A DNA stretch of 64,000 nucleotides from Bradyrhizobium sacchari. GTDB taxonomy: Bacteria; Pseudomonadota; Alphaproteobacteria; Rhizobiales; Xanthobacteraceae. Shown piece by piece: positions 41,639 through 50,412 of the stretch; positions within the stretch are counted from its first letter, which is position 1, and each line of letters begins with the position of its first letter. The notes beneath the pieces were generated by a model. It had not been told where the DNA came from and searched no databases. It worked only from the letters and a program-made list of their open reading frames with translations. The DNA is taken from positions 131,123 through 195,122 of the forward strand of contig NZ_LWIG01000069.1 of assembly GCF_002068095.1 (NCBI RefSeq), given 5' to 3'. Made by a program: the position numbers and the translations under genes.

Positions 41639-42643
41639 ATGATCGGAATTGCACGGCTCGCTGCTGCCGGCCTGATGGCGATCATGGCGATGGGCACGGC
41701 GCGGGCCGAGGACGTCCTGAAGGCCAAGGTCGGCGTGCTCCGCCTGTCCTCCTCCGCGCCCGTCTTCATCGCGCAGGACAAGGGCTATTTCCGCGAGGCC
41801 GGCCTCGATGTCGAGCTGAAATTCTTCGATGCGGCGCAGCCGATCGCGGTCGCCACCACCTCGGGCGATGTCGATTTCGGCGTCACCGCCTTCACGGCCG
41901 GTCTCTACAATCTCGCCGGCAAGGGCGTGCTGAAGGTGATCGGCGGCATGAGCCGTGAGAAAGCCGGCTATCCCCTGATCGGCTATTTCGCCAGCAACAA
42001 CGCCTATGCGAGCGGCCTGAAGACGCCGAAGGATCTCGCCGGCAAGCGCGTGGCGATGACGCAGGTCGGATCGAGCTTCCACTATTCGCTCGGCCTGCTC
42101 GCCGACAAATACGGCTTCAAGCTCGCGGACGTGAAGATCGTGCCGCTGCAATCGCTGTCGAATGCGGCCGCCGCGCTGAAGGGCGAGACCGTCGATGCGG
42201 CGCTTCTGCCGATCTCCACCGCGCGAAAACTGATGGACGAAGGCGGCGCGAAGTTTCTGGGCTGGGTCGGCGACGAGACGCCGTGGCAGCTTGGCGCGGT
42301 GTTCGCCTCGCCGAAGACGCTGACCAACAAGGCGCTGGTGACGAAATTCCTCGGCGTGCTCGCGAAAGCCGACCGCGAATATCACGACGTCATTCTCGCA
42401 GCGATGAAGGACGGCACAGCCCCGATCAACGAGCAGACAAAGCCGTTGCTGGAGATCATCGCAAAATACACCAATCTGCCGGTCGAGCAGGTGGTCGGCA
42501 ACTGCGCCTATATCGATCCCGACGGCAAGCTCGACGTGAAGAATGTCGACAACCAGATCAAATGGCTGCAGGAGCAGGGCTTTGCCGACAAGGGCTTTGA
42601 CGCCGATACGATCATCGCGAAGGATTATGTGAAGGCGGACTGA
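41639..42643 (+). CDS. ABC transporter substrate-binding protein (SsuA/NMT1-like)
   Basis: 334 residues with a signal peptide (cleavage after ARA, residue 23). NMT1/THI5-like type II binding fold: VLRLSSSAPVFIAQDKGYFR near the N-terminus, then DVDFGVTAFTAGL. These proteins bind sulfonates, nitrate, pyrimidines or aromatic acids such as phthalate. It forms an importer with the ATPase at 42773 and the permease at 43539. The neighbourhood suggests an aromatic or organic acid; this is inference. Confidence 0.9.
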   Translation: MIGIARLAAAGLMAIMAMGTARAEDVLKAKVGVLRLSSSAPVFIAQDKGYFREAGLDVELKFFDAAQPIAVATTSGDVDFGVTAFTAGLYNLAGKGVLKVIGGMSREKAGYPLIGYFASNNAYASGLKTPKDLAGKRVAMTQVGSSFHYSLGLLADKYGFKLADVKIVPLQSLSNAAAALKGETVDAALLPISTARKLMDEGGAKFLGWVGDETPWQLGAVFASPKTLTNKALVTKFLGVLAKADREYHDVILAAMKDGTAPINEQTKPLLEIIAKYTNLPVEQVVGNCAYIDPDGKLDVKNVDNQIKWLQEQGFADKGFDADTIIAKDYVKAD

Positions 42644-42649
42644 CCTTTC

Positions 42650-42747
42650 GTCATTCCGGGGCTCGCGAAGCGAGAGCTATGGCGCGCACTTGCGCACCTG
42701 AGAATCTCGAGCTTCCGGGTCTGATCCTACGGATCATCCCGGAACGA
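42650..42747. repeat. Palindromic intergenic repeat, family C
   Basis: GTCATTCCGGGGCTCGCGAA at the left, a centre with GCGCACTTGCGCACCTGAGA, and GATCATCCCGGAACGAC at the right. It lies inside the ABC importer gene run, between the binding protein and the ATPase, 7 bp after the stop. The element at 45631-45748 shares the GCGCA-TTGCGCACCTGAGAATC centre. Confidence 0.85.
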
Positions 42748-42772
42748 CGGAGAACAGGATAGACCAGACAGC

Positions 42773-43538
<766 letters not shown>

Positions 43539-43546
<8 letters not shown>

Positions 43547-44351
43547 TCGCGCGGCGACGAAAGATGAGACGACCCGGCGCGTCCGCTTCCGTGGCGCCGG
43601 CTTCGTGCCTGCCTCGAGCCGCTTCGGCGGCTGGATTGCGCTCGGGCTCGTCATTGCGATCTGGCAGGCCGCCGGCAGCGCAGGCCTCGTCAATCCGCTG
43701 TTCCTGCCGGCGCCGTCGGCGATCATGCGCGCGATCTATCAGCTCGCGATCTCAGGCGCGCTCTGGGAGCATGTGTCCGCCTCGCTGCTGCGCATCGGCG
43801 TCGGCTGGCTGCTGGGAACGGTGGCCGGCGTCGCCGTCGGCTTTGCCATCGGCCTGTCGCGGCTGGCGCGCAGCGTCGGCATCACCTTCATCTCGGCGCT
43901 GTTCCCGATCCCGAAGATCGCGCTGCTGCCGCTCCTGATCCTCTGGCTCGGTATCGGCGAAGAGCCGAAGATCGCGACCATTGCCTTGGGCGTGTTCTTC
44001 TCGACCGCGATCTCGGTCTATAGCGGCGTCGATGCCGTGCCGCGCAACCTGATCCGCATGGCGCAGAGCTTCAACGTTCCCTTCGCCACCATCGTGCGCA
44101 AGGTAATCTGGCCTGGTGCGCTGCCCGCGATCCTCGCCGGCTTCCGCATCACCGCGTCCGTCGCATTGTTGCTCGTGGTCAGCGCCGAGATGATCGGCGC
44201 GCAATACGGAATCGGCGCCTTCGTGCTGCAGGCCGGCAATCTGATGCAGACCGATCAGCTGCTCGCGGGCGTGGTGATCCTGTCGGTGTTCGGCCTTGCG
44301 GTGGGCAAGGTGATCGGCTGGCTGGAGACGCGGCTGCTGCACTGGCGGTGA
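43539..44351 (+). CDS. ABC transporter permease (SsuC/TauC type)
   Basis: 270 residues from ATG 43539 (overlapping the ATPase stop; ATG 43518 is possible but lies deeper in the ATPase). About six hydrophobic segments. The EAA loop near VPRNLIRMAQSFNVPFATIV (about 169-188) contacts the ATPase. BPD_transp_1 family; completes the importer with genes at 41639 and 42773. Confidence 0.93.
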
Positions 44352-44362
44352 GGCATGCTCCC

Positions 44363-44440
44363 GTCATTGTGAGCGCAGCGAAGCAATCCAGAATCTCTCC
44401 GCGGTGACAGTCTGGATTGCTTCGCTGCGCTCGCAATGAC
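44363..44440. repeat. Palindromic intergenic repeat, family A copy 5
   Basis: GTCATTGTGAGCGCAGCGAA with GCAATCCAGAATC, CCGCGG spacer, GTCTGGATTGCTTCG, ending CTCGCAATGAC. Nearly identical to copy 4 (24606-24683). Lies at the convergent junction of the ABC permease and gentisate dioxygenase genes. Confidence 0.94.
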
Positions 44441-44507
44441 GGTGTGGATGCAATCGCGCCACAACCCCCTGCCTTGCCGTGACGACAAAGTGGCTAGCAG
44501 CCTGCTC

Positions 44508-45548
44508 TCACGCGTTCCCGCGATCCTCGCGAAACAGATCCAGCTTCTGCTGCACCGGCCGATCCGAGAAGCTGAACAGGACGGCGTCCTCATCCGCCTC
44601 GTGCGTCACCCAATGCCAGCTGGGCACCACGAACAGATCGCGCGGGCCCCATTCAAACACGGCATCGCCGATGCGGCTGCGACCCTTGCCTTCGATCGGG
44701 CAGAACACGGTGGCATCGGTCGAACGATAGCGCGCGGTCTCAAAGCCCTTTGGCAGCAGCTGGATGAAGGTGCCAATGGTCGGCATGGCGAAATCGCCGG
44801 TCTCGGGATTGCTGAACTTCAGCTTCAAGCCGTGGCAGGCGTCCCACTCCTGGCTCGTCCTGGCCTTCTCCAGCGCTTCGCGGGTATAGGCGTAGGGATA
44901 GCTGAAGATCGGCGAGGTCTTCGAGCTCCGCTTCACATCGACCGGCAGCAGATTGTGACCGTAGCGGGCAAAACTGTCGCCCGCAGGCTTGGTGATCTTC
45001 TGCTGGTCCTCTTTCGAGCCTTCCGCGAAGGAGCAGTCGAAGAACTGCACCAGCGGGATGTCGAGACCATCGAGCCAGAACATCGGCTCATCGGTCTCGT
45101 TGGAGTGGTCGTGCCAGGTCATCGATGGCGTGATGATGAAGTCGCCGGGCTCCATGGCGGTGCGCTCGCCGTCCACCGCAGTATGGGCGCCCTTGCCTTC
45201 GAGTACGAAACGCAGCGCCGACTGGCTGTGCCGGTGCGCGGGCGCGACGTCGCCAGGCACCACCATCTGCACGCCGGCATAGAGCGAGGTGGTGATCTTG
45301 GACTGTCCGCGCAGGCCAGGATTTTCCAGCACCAGCACGCGACGTTCGGCCTCCTTGGCGGTGATCAGCTTGCCGGCCTCCGTCATGTAGTCGCGGATGG
45401 TGTCGAACTTCCAGAGGTGCGGCCGGCAGGCGCTTTTCGGCTCCGGCGTGATCAGATCGCTCATCACCGTCCACAGCGCGGTGAGATTTTCGCCGTCGAT
45501 CTTCTTGTAGAACGCCTCGCGTTCCGGTGTCCTGGTCACGGCTTCCAT
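44508..45548 (-). CDS. Gentisate 1,2-dioxygenase
   Basis: 346 residues, double-cupin ring-cleavage dioxygenase of gentisate 1,2-dioxygenase size. The N-terminal cupin has the Fe(II)-binding GDVAPAHRHSQSALRFVLEG (about 97-116) with the third histidine in TWHDHSNE (about 140-147); the C-terminal cupin retains FVVPSWHWVTHEAD. It opens gentisate to maleylpyruvate in the cytosol. Expressed from a recognisable promoter at 45574-45607 that is shared in sequence with the monooxygenase-ligase operon. A longer upstream frame would run through that promoter and is not used. Confidence 0.93.
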   Translation of the reverse strand: MEAVTRTPEREAFYKKIDGENLTALWTVMSDLITPEPKSACRPHLWKFDTIRDYMTEAGKLITAKEAERRVLVLENPGLRGQSKITTSLYAGVQMVVPGDVAPAHRHSQSALRFVLEGKGAHTAVDGERTAMEPGDFIITPSMTWHDHSNETDEPMFWLDGLDIPLVQFFDCSFAEGSKEDQQKITKPAGDSFARYGHNLLPVDVKRSSKTSPIFSYPYAYTREALEKARTSQEWDACHGLKLKFSNPETGDFAMPTIGTFIQLLPKGFETARYRSTDATVFCPIEGKGRSRIGDAVFEWGPRDLFVVPSWHWVTHEADEDAVLFSFSDRPVQQKLDLFREDRGNA

Positions 45549-45573
45549 GGCGGCGCTCCCGTTCGTTTTGTTG

Positions 45574-45607
45574 ATTGACAGTATACTGACGATCTGGGTA
45601 GCGTCAA
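45574..45607 (-). promoter_or_regulatory. Promoter/operator of gentisate dioxygenase gene
   Basis: On the minus strand, -35 TTGACG (45607-45602), a 16-bp spacer and -10 TATACT (45585-45580). The -10 lies within the palindrome CAGTATACTG (45579-45588). The block from ATTGACAGTATACT (45574-45587) to GATCTGGGTAG (45591-45601) recurs with few changes at 49892-49921 before the monooxygenase operon. An operator over the -10 indicates repression. The neighbouring MarR gene is the obvious candidate. Confidence 0.75.
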
Positions 45608-45630
45608 TGTGACGGACGACATAGGTCCTC

Positions 45631-45748
45631 GTCATTCCGGGGCGACGCGCCAGCGTCGAGCTACGGTGCGCAATTGCGCACCTGAGAATCCATAACCCCG
45701 ATCGGGAGTATGGATTCCGGGCTCTCGCTTCGCGAGCCCCGGAATGAC
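45631..45748. repeat. Palindromic intergenic repeat, family C
   Basis: Left GTCATTCCGGGGCGACGCGC, centre GTGCGCAATTGCGCACCTGA, right CTCGCTTCGCGAGCCCCGGA then ATGAC. It separates the gentisate dioxygenase promoter from the maleylpyruvate isomerase start (divergent genes), ending 21 bp before the isomerase ATG. Confidence 0.88.
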
Positions 45749-45769
45749 GAAAATAAATGGGAGGTCTCG

Positions 45770-46402
45770 ATGAAGCTGCACGGCTATTTCCGCTCCAGCG
45801 CCGCCTATCGCGTGCGGATCGCGCTGAACCTGAAGGGACTTGGCGCCGAGCACCTGCCGCATCATTTGCGCAAGGGCGAGCAATGCGCCCCTAGCTATCT
45901 CGCCATCAACCCGCAAGGGTTAGTGCCGGCGCTGGAGGACGATGCGGGTGCGGTGCTGACCCAATCGGTCGCCATCATCGAATGGCTCGACGAGACCCAT
46001 CCCCGGCCGCCACTGCTGCCGAAGGATCCGCTGCGGCGTGCCAAGGTGCGGGCGTTCGCGCTGGCAATCGCCTGCGACACCCATCCGGTGCAGAATCTGA
46101 AGGTGCTGGCGCGGCTGCGGGAGCTCGGCCTGCCCGAGGACAAGGTCCAGGACTGGGCCGCCTGGGTCAACCGTGAGGGCCTGTCGGCCTGCGAGACGCT
46201 GGTCAAGGACGAGACGGGCCCGTTCTGCTTTGGCGATGCGCCGACGCTCGCCGACCTCTGCCTGGTGCCGCAGCTCGCCAATGCCCGCCGCTTCGGCGTC
46301 GATGTCTCGGCCTATCCGCGGCTGCTGAAGGCGGAAGCCGCGGCGAAGGCGCTGCCGGCCTTCGCCAATGCAGCGCCGGAGAAGCAGCCCGATGCCGAGT
46401 AA
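45770..46402 (+). CDS. Zeta-class GST-like maleylpyruvate (maleylacetoacetate) isomerase
   Basis: 210 residues. N-terminal thioredoxin-like domain with zeta-GST signature YFRSSAAYRVRIALNLKG (about 5-22) and NPQGLVPALEDD (about 49-60) with QSVAIIEWLDE; C-terminal helical domain with TLADLCLVPQLANARRF. Zeta-class enzymes isomerise maleylacetoacetate or maleylpyruvate with glutathione. Next to gentisate dioxygenase, the maleylpyruvate role (product fumarylpyruvate) is more likely. ATG preceded by GGGAGG. The MarR gene overlaps its end by 11 nt. Confidence 0.9.
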   Translation: MKLHGYFRSSAAYRVRIALNLKGLGAEHLPHHLRKGEQCAPSYLAINPQGLVPALEDDAGAVLTQSVAIIEWLDETHPRPPLLPKDPLRRAKVRAFALAIACDTHPVQNLKVLARLRELGLPEDKVQDWAAWVNREGLSACETLVKDETGPFCFGDAPTLADLCLVPQLANARRFGVDVSAYPRLLKAEAAAKALPAFANAAPEKQPDAE

Positions 46403-46904
46403 GCCTGCCGCTCCGATCACGATCGACGCCGTCTATGCCGCGCCGGGCTATCTGTTCCGGCGCATGCAGCAGATCGCGGTCTCGATCTTCATGGAGGAGT
46501 GCAAGGCCTTCGACCTCACGCCGGTGCAATATGCCGCGCTGATCGCCATCCACACCCATCCCGGCATCGACGCGACGCGGTTGTCGGCGGTGATCGCCTT
46601 CGACCGCTCGACGCTCGGCAGCGTGATCGAGCGGCTGCAGGCCAAGGACTATATCGAGCGCAAGCCCGCGCCTGAGGACAAGCGGATCAAGCTGCTCTAT
46701 CTGACCAAATCAGGCGCGGCGATCCTGCGCGAGATCATCCCCGCCGTCGAGCGCGCTCAGGGGCGGATGCTGGAGCCGCTGAAGCCCGGCGACCGCAAGG
46801 CGCTGATGGGATTGCTGACGCAACTCGTCGACCTCAACAACGAAGCTTCGCGCGTGCCGCTGCGAGCCGAGGACGCGCTGGAGCATCTGGGCAAGGGTGG
46901 GTGA
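46392..46904 (+). CDS. MarR family transcriptional regulator
   Basis: 170 residues with the MarR winged helix. Helix region YAALIAIHTHPGIDATRLSA (about 46-65), recognition helix SVIERLQAKDYIERKPAPED (about 83-102) and wing with DKRIKLLYLTKSG. Translated from an ATG inside the isomerase gene, so the two are coupled. MarR proteins commonly sense aromatic acids or their CoA esters and repress catabolic genes; the palindromes over the -10 elements at 45579-45588 and 49897-49906 are likely targets. Confidence 0.92.
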   Translation: MPSKPAAPITIDAVYAAPGYLFRRMQQIAVSIFMEECKAFDLTPVQYAALIAIHTHPGIDATRLSAVIAFDRSTLGSVIERLQAKDYIERKPAPEDKRIKLLYLTKSGAAILREIIPAVERAQGRMLEPLKPGDRKALMGLLTQLVDLNNEASRVPLRAEDALEHLGKGG

Positions 46905-46942
46905 GGGGTGAGTGGGGCGGTGCTGTTGCCTCATTCTCCACC

Positions 46943-47074
46943 GTCGTCCCGGACAAGCAAAGCGCAGATCCGCGACCCATACGCCGCAGCAGCAGTTTGG
47001 CGAAGATAGGCAATGACCATCTCGCGCGACCACTACTGCTGCGGCGTATGGGTCCCCGCCTTCGCGGGGACGAC
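46943..47074. repeat. Palindromic intergenic repeat, family B copy 2
   Basis: Left GTCGTCCCGGACAAGC, inner ACCCATACGCCGCAGCAGCA, matched by TGCTGCGGCGTATGGGTCCC and ending GGGGACGAC. The inner arms form a long hairpin. It occupies the convergent junction between the MarR gene and the aryl-CoA ligase gene. Confidence 0.9.
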
Positions 47075-47100
47075 AGCGAGAATTTGGCGGCGCCCCCGCC

Positions 47101-48714
47101 TCACATCCGCAACAGCGCCTGCCGATCGATCTTCCCCGTGCCCGTCTTCGGCAATTCGTCGATGAAGATCACCTCGCGCGGATATTTGTACGGCAGCAGC
47201 TTGCCCTTCACGTAATCCTGCAGCTTCCGGGTCGCCTCACTCTGGTCTACCGCGCGGTTGTTCATCACCACCACCGCCTTCAGCGTCATGCGCCGGTCCG
47301 GCAGCTCGGCGGCGAACACCGCGCATTCGCGGATATCGGGGTGGTCGGCGAGGCACAGCTCGACCTCGAGCGGATAGACCCACTGTCCCGAGATCTTGAT
47401 GAGATCGTCGGCGCGGCCGCGGAAGAAGTGAAAGCCGTCGGCATCGCGCACGAAGCGGTCGCCGGTGTAGATCCAGCCGCCCTCGCGGATGGTTTCGGCG
47501 GATTTGTCCGGCCGGTTCCAGTACAGCGGCGTGTTGGAATCGCCGCGCACCCACAGAATCCCTTCCTCGTTGTCGCCGACCTCTTGGCCGTCCTTGTCGC
47601 GCAGCGCAACCTCGTAGCCGGGGACGCGCAGGCCCGCGGCGCCGAGCTTCTTCTGCTCGGGACGGTTGGACAGATAGATGTGCAGCACCTCGGTCGACCC
47701 GAGGCCCTCGACGATCTCGAGCCCCGTGAGCGTCTTCCAGCCGTTGAAGACCTCGGCCGAAAGCACTTCGGCGGCGGAGAGCGCCATGCGCAACGACGAG
47801 AAATTCGTCTTCTCCGCGCCCTCGGCCTTGGTCAGCGAGGTATAGAGCGTCGGCAGGCCGAAGAAGACCGTCGGCTTGTACTGCGCGATGGCCGCGAAGA
47901 TCGCCGCCGGCTTCGGCTGACCCGGCAGCAGCAGCGTCGCCGCGCCCGCCGAGAACGGGAAGGTGACGGAGTTGCCGAAGCCATAGGCGAAGAAGATCTT
48001 CGGCACCGAGAAGCAGATGTCGTCGGGCGTCAGCTTCAGCACATTCCGCGCAAAGGCGAGCTCGCTATAGGCCATGTCGTGCTGGAGATGCACGATGCCC
48101 TTGGGCCGGCCCGTCGAGCCCGAGGAGTACATCCAGAACGCCATCTCGTTGCGATCGGTGTCGGCTTCGGCGAGCGCCGCCGGAAATCGCGCGAGCCAGC
48201 TTGCCGCCGCGACTGCTCCCGGTGCGGCGTGCTCGCCGACCTCGCCATTGACGACGACCAGCGTCTGCAGCTTCGTGTCCTTGCACGCCTCGGCGTTGAA
48301 GCGCGCACAGAACTCCGAATCCGCCACCGCGACAGCAGCGCCGGAATCGGCGAGATAGAACTGCAGGAGGTCCGGCGGCGTCAGCGTGTTGATGAGCAGC
48401 GGCACGAAGCCGGCCCGCACCGCGCCGAAGAAGGCGGCCGGATAGACCGGGGTGTCGTCGAGGAACAGCAGCACGCGGTCGCCGCGCTTGAGGCCGAGCG
48501 AAGCAAAGCCATTGCCCCAGCGGCAGGCCTCCGTGCAGAGTTCGGCATAGGTGCGCGCGCCTGCAGGGCCAATGAGGGCGAGCTTGTCGCCGCGGCCCTG
48601 GGCCAGATTGTCGAACAGGACACGGCTCGCATTATAGGCTTGCGGAACGGCAAAGCCGATCTCGCGCGTGCCCGCGCTGTCGGCGGGCACCTGGTCGCGA
48701 ATCTCGTTGCTCAT
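47101..48714 (-). CDS. Benzoate-CoA ligase family protein
   Basis: 537 residues, AMP-dependent synthetase/ligase. Motifs: MYSSGSTGRPKGIVHLQHDM (P-loop, about 183-202), FGLPTLYTSL, EGLGSTEVLHIYLSN (about 310-324, typical of the benzoate-CoA ligase group), YTGDRFVRDADG (about 415), and C-terminal KTGTGKIDRQ with the catalytic lysine. It activates an aromatic acid to its CoA thioester with ATP. Its ATG overlaps the stop of the upstream monooxygenase gene (ATGA), so both are one operon. Substrate candidates: salicylate, 3- or 4-hydroxybenzoate, anthranilate. Confidence 0.92.
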   Translation of the reverse strand: MSNEIRDQVPADSAGTREIGFAVPQAYNASRVLFDNLAQGRGDKLALIGPAGARTYAELCTEACRWGNGFASLGLKRGDRVLLFLDDTPVYPAAFFGAVRAGFVPLLINTLTPPDLLQFYLADSGAAVAVADSEFCARFNAEACKDTKLQTLVVVNGEVGEHAAPGAVAAASWLARFPAALAEADTDRNEMAFWMYSSGSTGRPKGIVHLQHDMAYSELAFARNVLKLTPDDICFSVPKIFFAYGFGNSVTFPFSAGAATLLLPGQPKPAAIFAAIAQYKPTVFFGLPTLYTSLTKAEGAEKTNFSSLRMALSAAEVLSAEVFNGWKTLTGLEIVEGLGSTEVLHIYLSNRPEQKKLGAAGLRVPGYEVALRDKDGQEVGDNEEGILWVRGDSNTPLYWNRPDKSAETIREGGWIYTGDRFVRDADGFHFFRGRADDLIKISGQWVYPLEVELCLADHPDIRECAVFAAELPDRRMTLKAVVVMNNRAVDQSEATRKLQDYVKGKLLPYKYPREVIFIDELPKTGTGKIDRQALLRM

Positions 48715-49877
48715 GCTGTCACCTCGCCGGCCGCATCCCCGGCATCGCCTGCACCATTCTTGGCGGCCTCGTAGCGTGCCATGAAGGCCGGCGACATGTG
48801 GCGCAGGCGTGCATCGTCGATGCGTCCGGAACGGGTGATGTAGCTGTAGGCGAAATCGAGGAGATCGAGCTGCATGTGCTGGGCGAAGTGCTCGTACCAG
48901 AATGCGCTGGTGCGCGCCGCATTGATGAGCTTCTGCACCACCGGCTTGCGCTCGGCCTGGTAGCGCTGCAGCGCGGTGGTCAGATGCGCGTCCGATTCCA
49001 GCGCCTTGACCAGCGCGATCGCGTCCTCGATCGCGAGCCGCGTGCCCGAACCGATCGAGAAATGCGCCGAGTGCAGCGCGTCGCCGAGCAGCACCATGTT
49101 CTTGAACGACCAGTGCTCGTTCCAGACCCAGGGGAAATTGCGCCAGACCGACTTGTTCGACACCAGGCAATGACCGCCGAGCGTGTCGGCGAACACCTCC
49201 TCGCAGACGCCCTTGGACTGCTCGAGGTCCTTGTAGGCGAAACCATAGGCCTGCCAGGTCGCGTGGTCGCATTCGACTAGGAAGGTGCTCATGGTCGGCG
49301 AATAGCGATAGTGATGGGCGTTGAAGGCGCCGCGGTCGGTCTTCACGAAAGTCTGCGACAGTGTGTCGAAGCGTTTCGACGTGCCGTACCAGACGAACTT
49401 GTTGGAGGAATAGGACAGCGAGGTACCGAAATCGCCCTCATAGGCGCGGCGCACCAGCGAATTCAGCCCGTCCGCGGCAACGATCAGATCGTGGCCATTG
49501 AGCTGGTCGATCGCATGGACCTGTGTGTCGAAGCGCGGTGTGACGCCGGCATCGAGCGCGCGCTGCTGCAGAAACCTCAGGAGTTCGAGCCGGCCGATCG
49601 AGGAGAAACCGACGCCGTCGATGGCGACGCTGTCGCCATGCAGGTTCAGCGTGATGTTCTCCCAGCTCTCCATATGCGGCGCGATCGCATCGACCGTCTC
49701 GGGGTCGTCGGCGCGCAGGAACTCCAGGGCCTGGTCGGAGAACACAACGCCAAAGCCCCAGGTCGCGTCGGCCGGGTTCTGTTCGAACAGGTCGACTTGA
49801 TCCTCGGGGTGACGCTTCTTCCAGAGATAGGCGAAGTAGAGCCCGCCGGGCCCCCCGCCAATCACGGCGATCCGCAA
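48711..49877 (-). CDS. FAD-dependent aryl-CoA monooxygenase (salicylyl-CoA 5-hydroxylase type)
   Basis: 388 residues from a TTG with a strong GGGAGGAA site. FAD motif RIAVIGGGPGGLYFAYLW at the N-terminus, then GFGVVFSDQALEFL (about 42-55), VAADGLNSLVRRAY (about 133-146), FVWYGTSK and NMVLLGDALHSAHFSIGSGT (about 263-282). GFGVVFSD, the FVW-GT stretch and AHFSIGSGT recur in the monooxygenase half of salicylyl-CoA 5-hydroxylase and 2-aminobenzoyl-CoA monooxygenase/reductase. Those are often about twice this length; here the reductase half is absent. With the coupled ligase it probably hydroxylates an aryl-CoA. Confidence 0.88.
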   Translation of the reverse strand: MRIAVIGGGPGGLYFAYLWKKRHPEDQVDLFEQNPADATWGFGVVFSDQALEFLRADDPETVDAIAPHMESWENITLNLHGDSVAIDGVGFSSIGRLELLRFLQQRALDAGVTPRFDTQVHAIDQLNGHDLIVAADGLNSLVRRAYEGDFGTSLSYSSNKFVWYGTSKRFDTLSQTFVKTDRGAFNAHHYRYSPTMSTFLVECDHATWQAYGFAYKDLEQSKGVCEEVFADTLGGHCLVSNKSVWRNFPWVWNEHWSFKNMVLLGDALHSAHFSIGSGTRLAIEDAIALVKALESDAHLTTALQRYQAERKPVVQKLINAARTSAFWYEHFAQHMQLDLLDFAYSYITRSGRIDDARLRHMSPAFMARYEAAKNGAGDAGDAAGEVTA

Positions 49878-49891
49878 CGTCTTCCTCCCTA

Positions 49892-49926
49892 ATTGACAGT
49901 ATACTTACTATCTAGGGGTAGACTAA
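49892..49926 (-). promoter_or_regulatory. Promoter/operator of the monooxygenase-ligase operon
   Basis: On the minus strand, -10 TATACT (49903-49898), a 17-bp spacer and a weak -35 TTAGTC (49926-49921). ATTGACAGTATACT (49892-49905) is identical to the block before gentisate dioxygenase, and ATCT...GGGTAG also recurs. The predicted leader is only about 12 nt, carrying the GGGAGGAA ribosome site. The palindrome CAGTATACTT has one mismatch to the perfect site at 45579-45588. Confidence 0.72.
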
Positions 49927-50066
49927 TGTGCTCCGACGTCCAGCGCCAGCGGAATTATCGGCAAGGCGCGGCACGCCGAAGCCCGCTTCCGGACACGCGC
50001 TCCACGCATGTCCGAAACCGTCAGGCAGGAATCATAGCCAACCCGCGCCGGATTGACCACCCGGGG

Positions 50067-50282
50067 TCAGACGCAGCGCTTCACGTAGACGCCGTTGACC
50101 AGCACCCTGGTACAGCGGACGACCGGAACCGGCTTGCGGACGACGACGGCCGCGTTCGGCCCGGCGCAACCGGCGCGATAGACGCCGCGGGCGCACACCA
50201 CCGCATTGGCATCTTTGGCCTCGAACGTCATGGTCGCCCCGAAGGCGAGGAGGGCGGAAGCGATCAGCAGCAACGAACGCAT
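50067..50282 (-). CDS. Small secreted Cys-containing protein
   Basis: 71 residues with a signal peptide (LLLIASALLAFGATMTF, cleavage near residue 27). The mature part is about 44 residues with four cysteines (VVCARGVYRAGCAG, VVRCTRVLVNGVYVKRCV) and Val/Arg-rich strands, suggesting two disulfides. The ATG has GGGAGA upstream. Similar short 'GVYRAGC' proteins are common in Bradyrhizobium and of unknown function. Confidence 0.78.
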   Translation of the reverse strand: MRSLLLIASALLAFGATMTFEAKDANAVVCARGVYRAGCAGPNAAVVVRKPVPVVRCTRVLVNGVYVKRCV

Positions 50283-50412
50283 GTCTTTCTCCCGGTCTTG
50301 GCGTGATTGAAATCGGATGTTGGCAAAAGGTTTGTCGTCGCAGCCGCGCGAAAATTCATTCGCGCGATGCTTCGTCACGATCACGCGCCTTGGCGCATGA
50401 GAGGTCCCCGCC

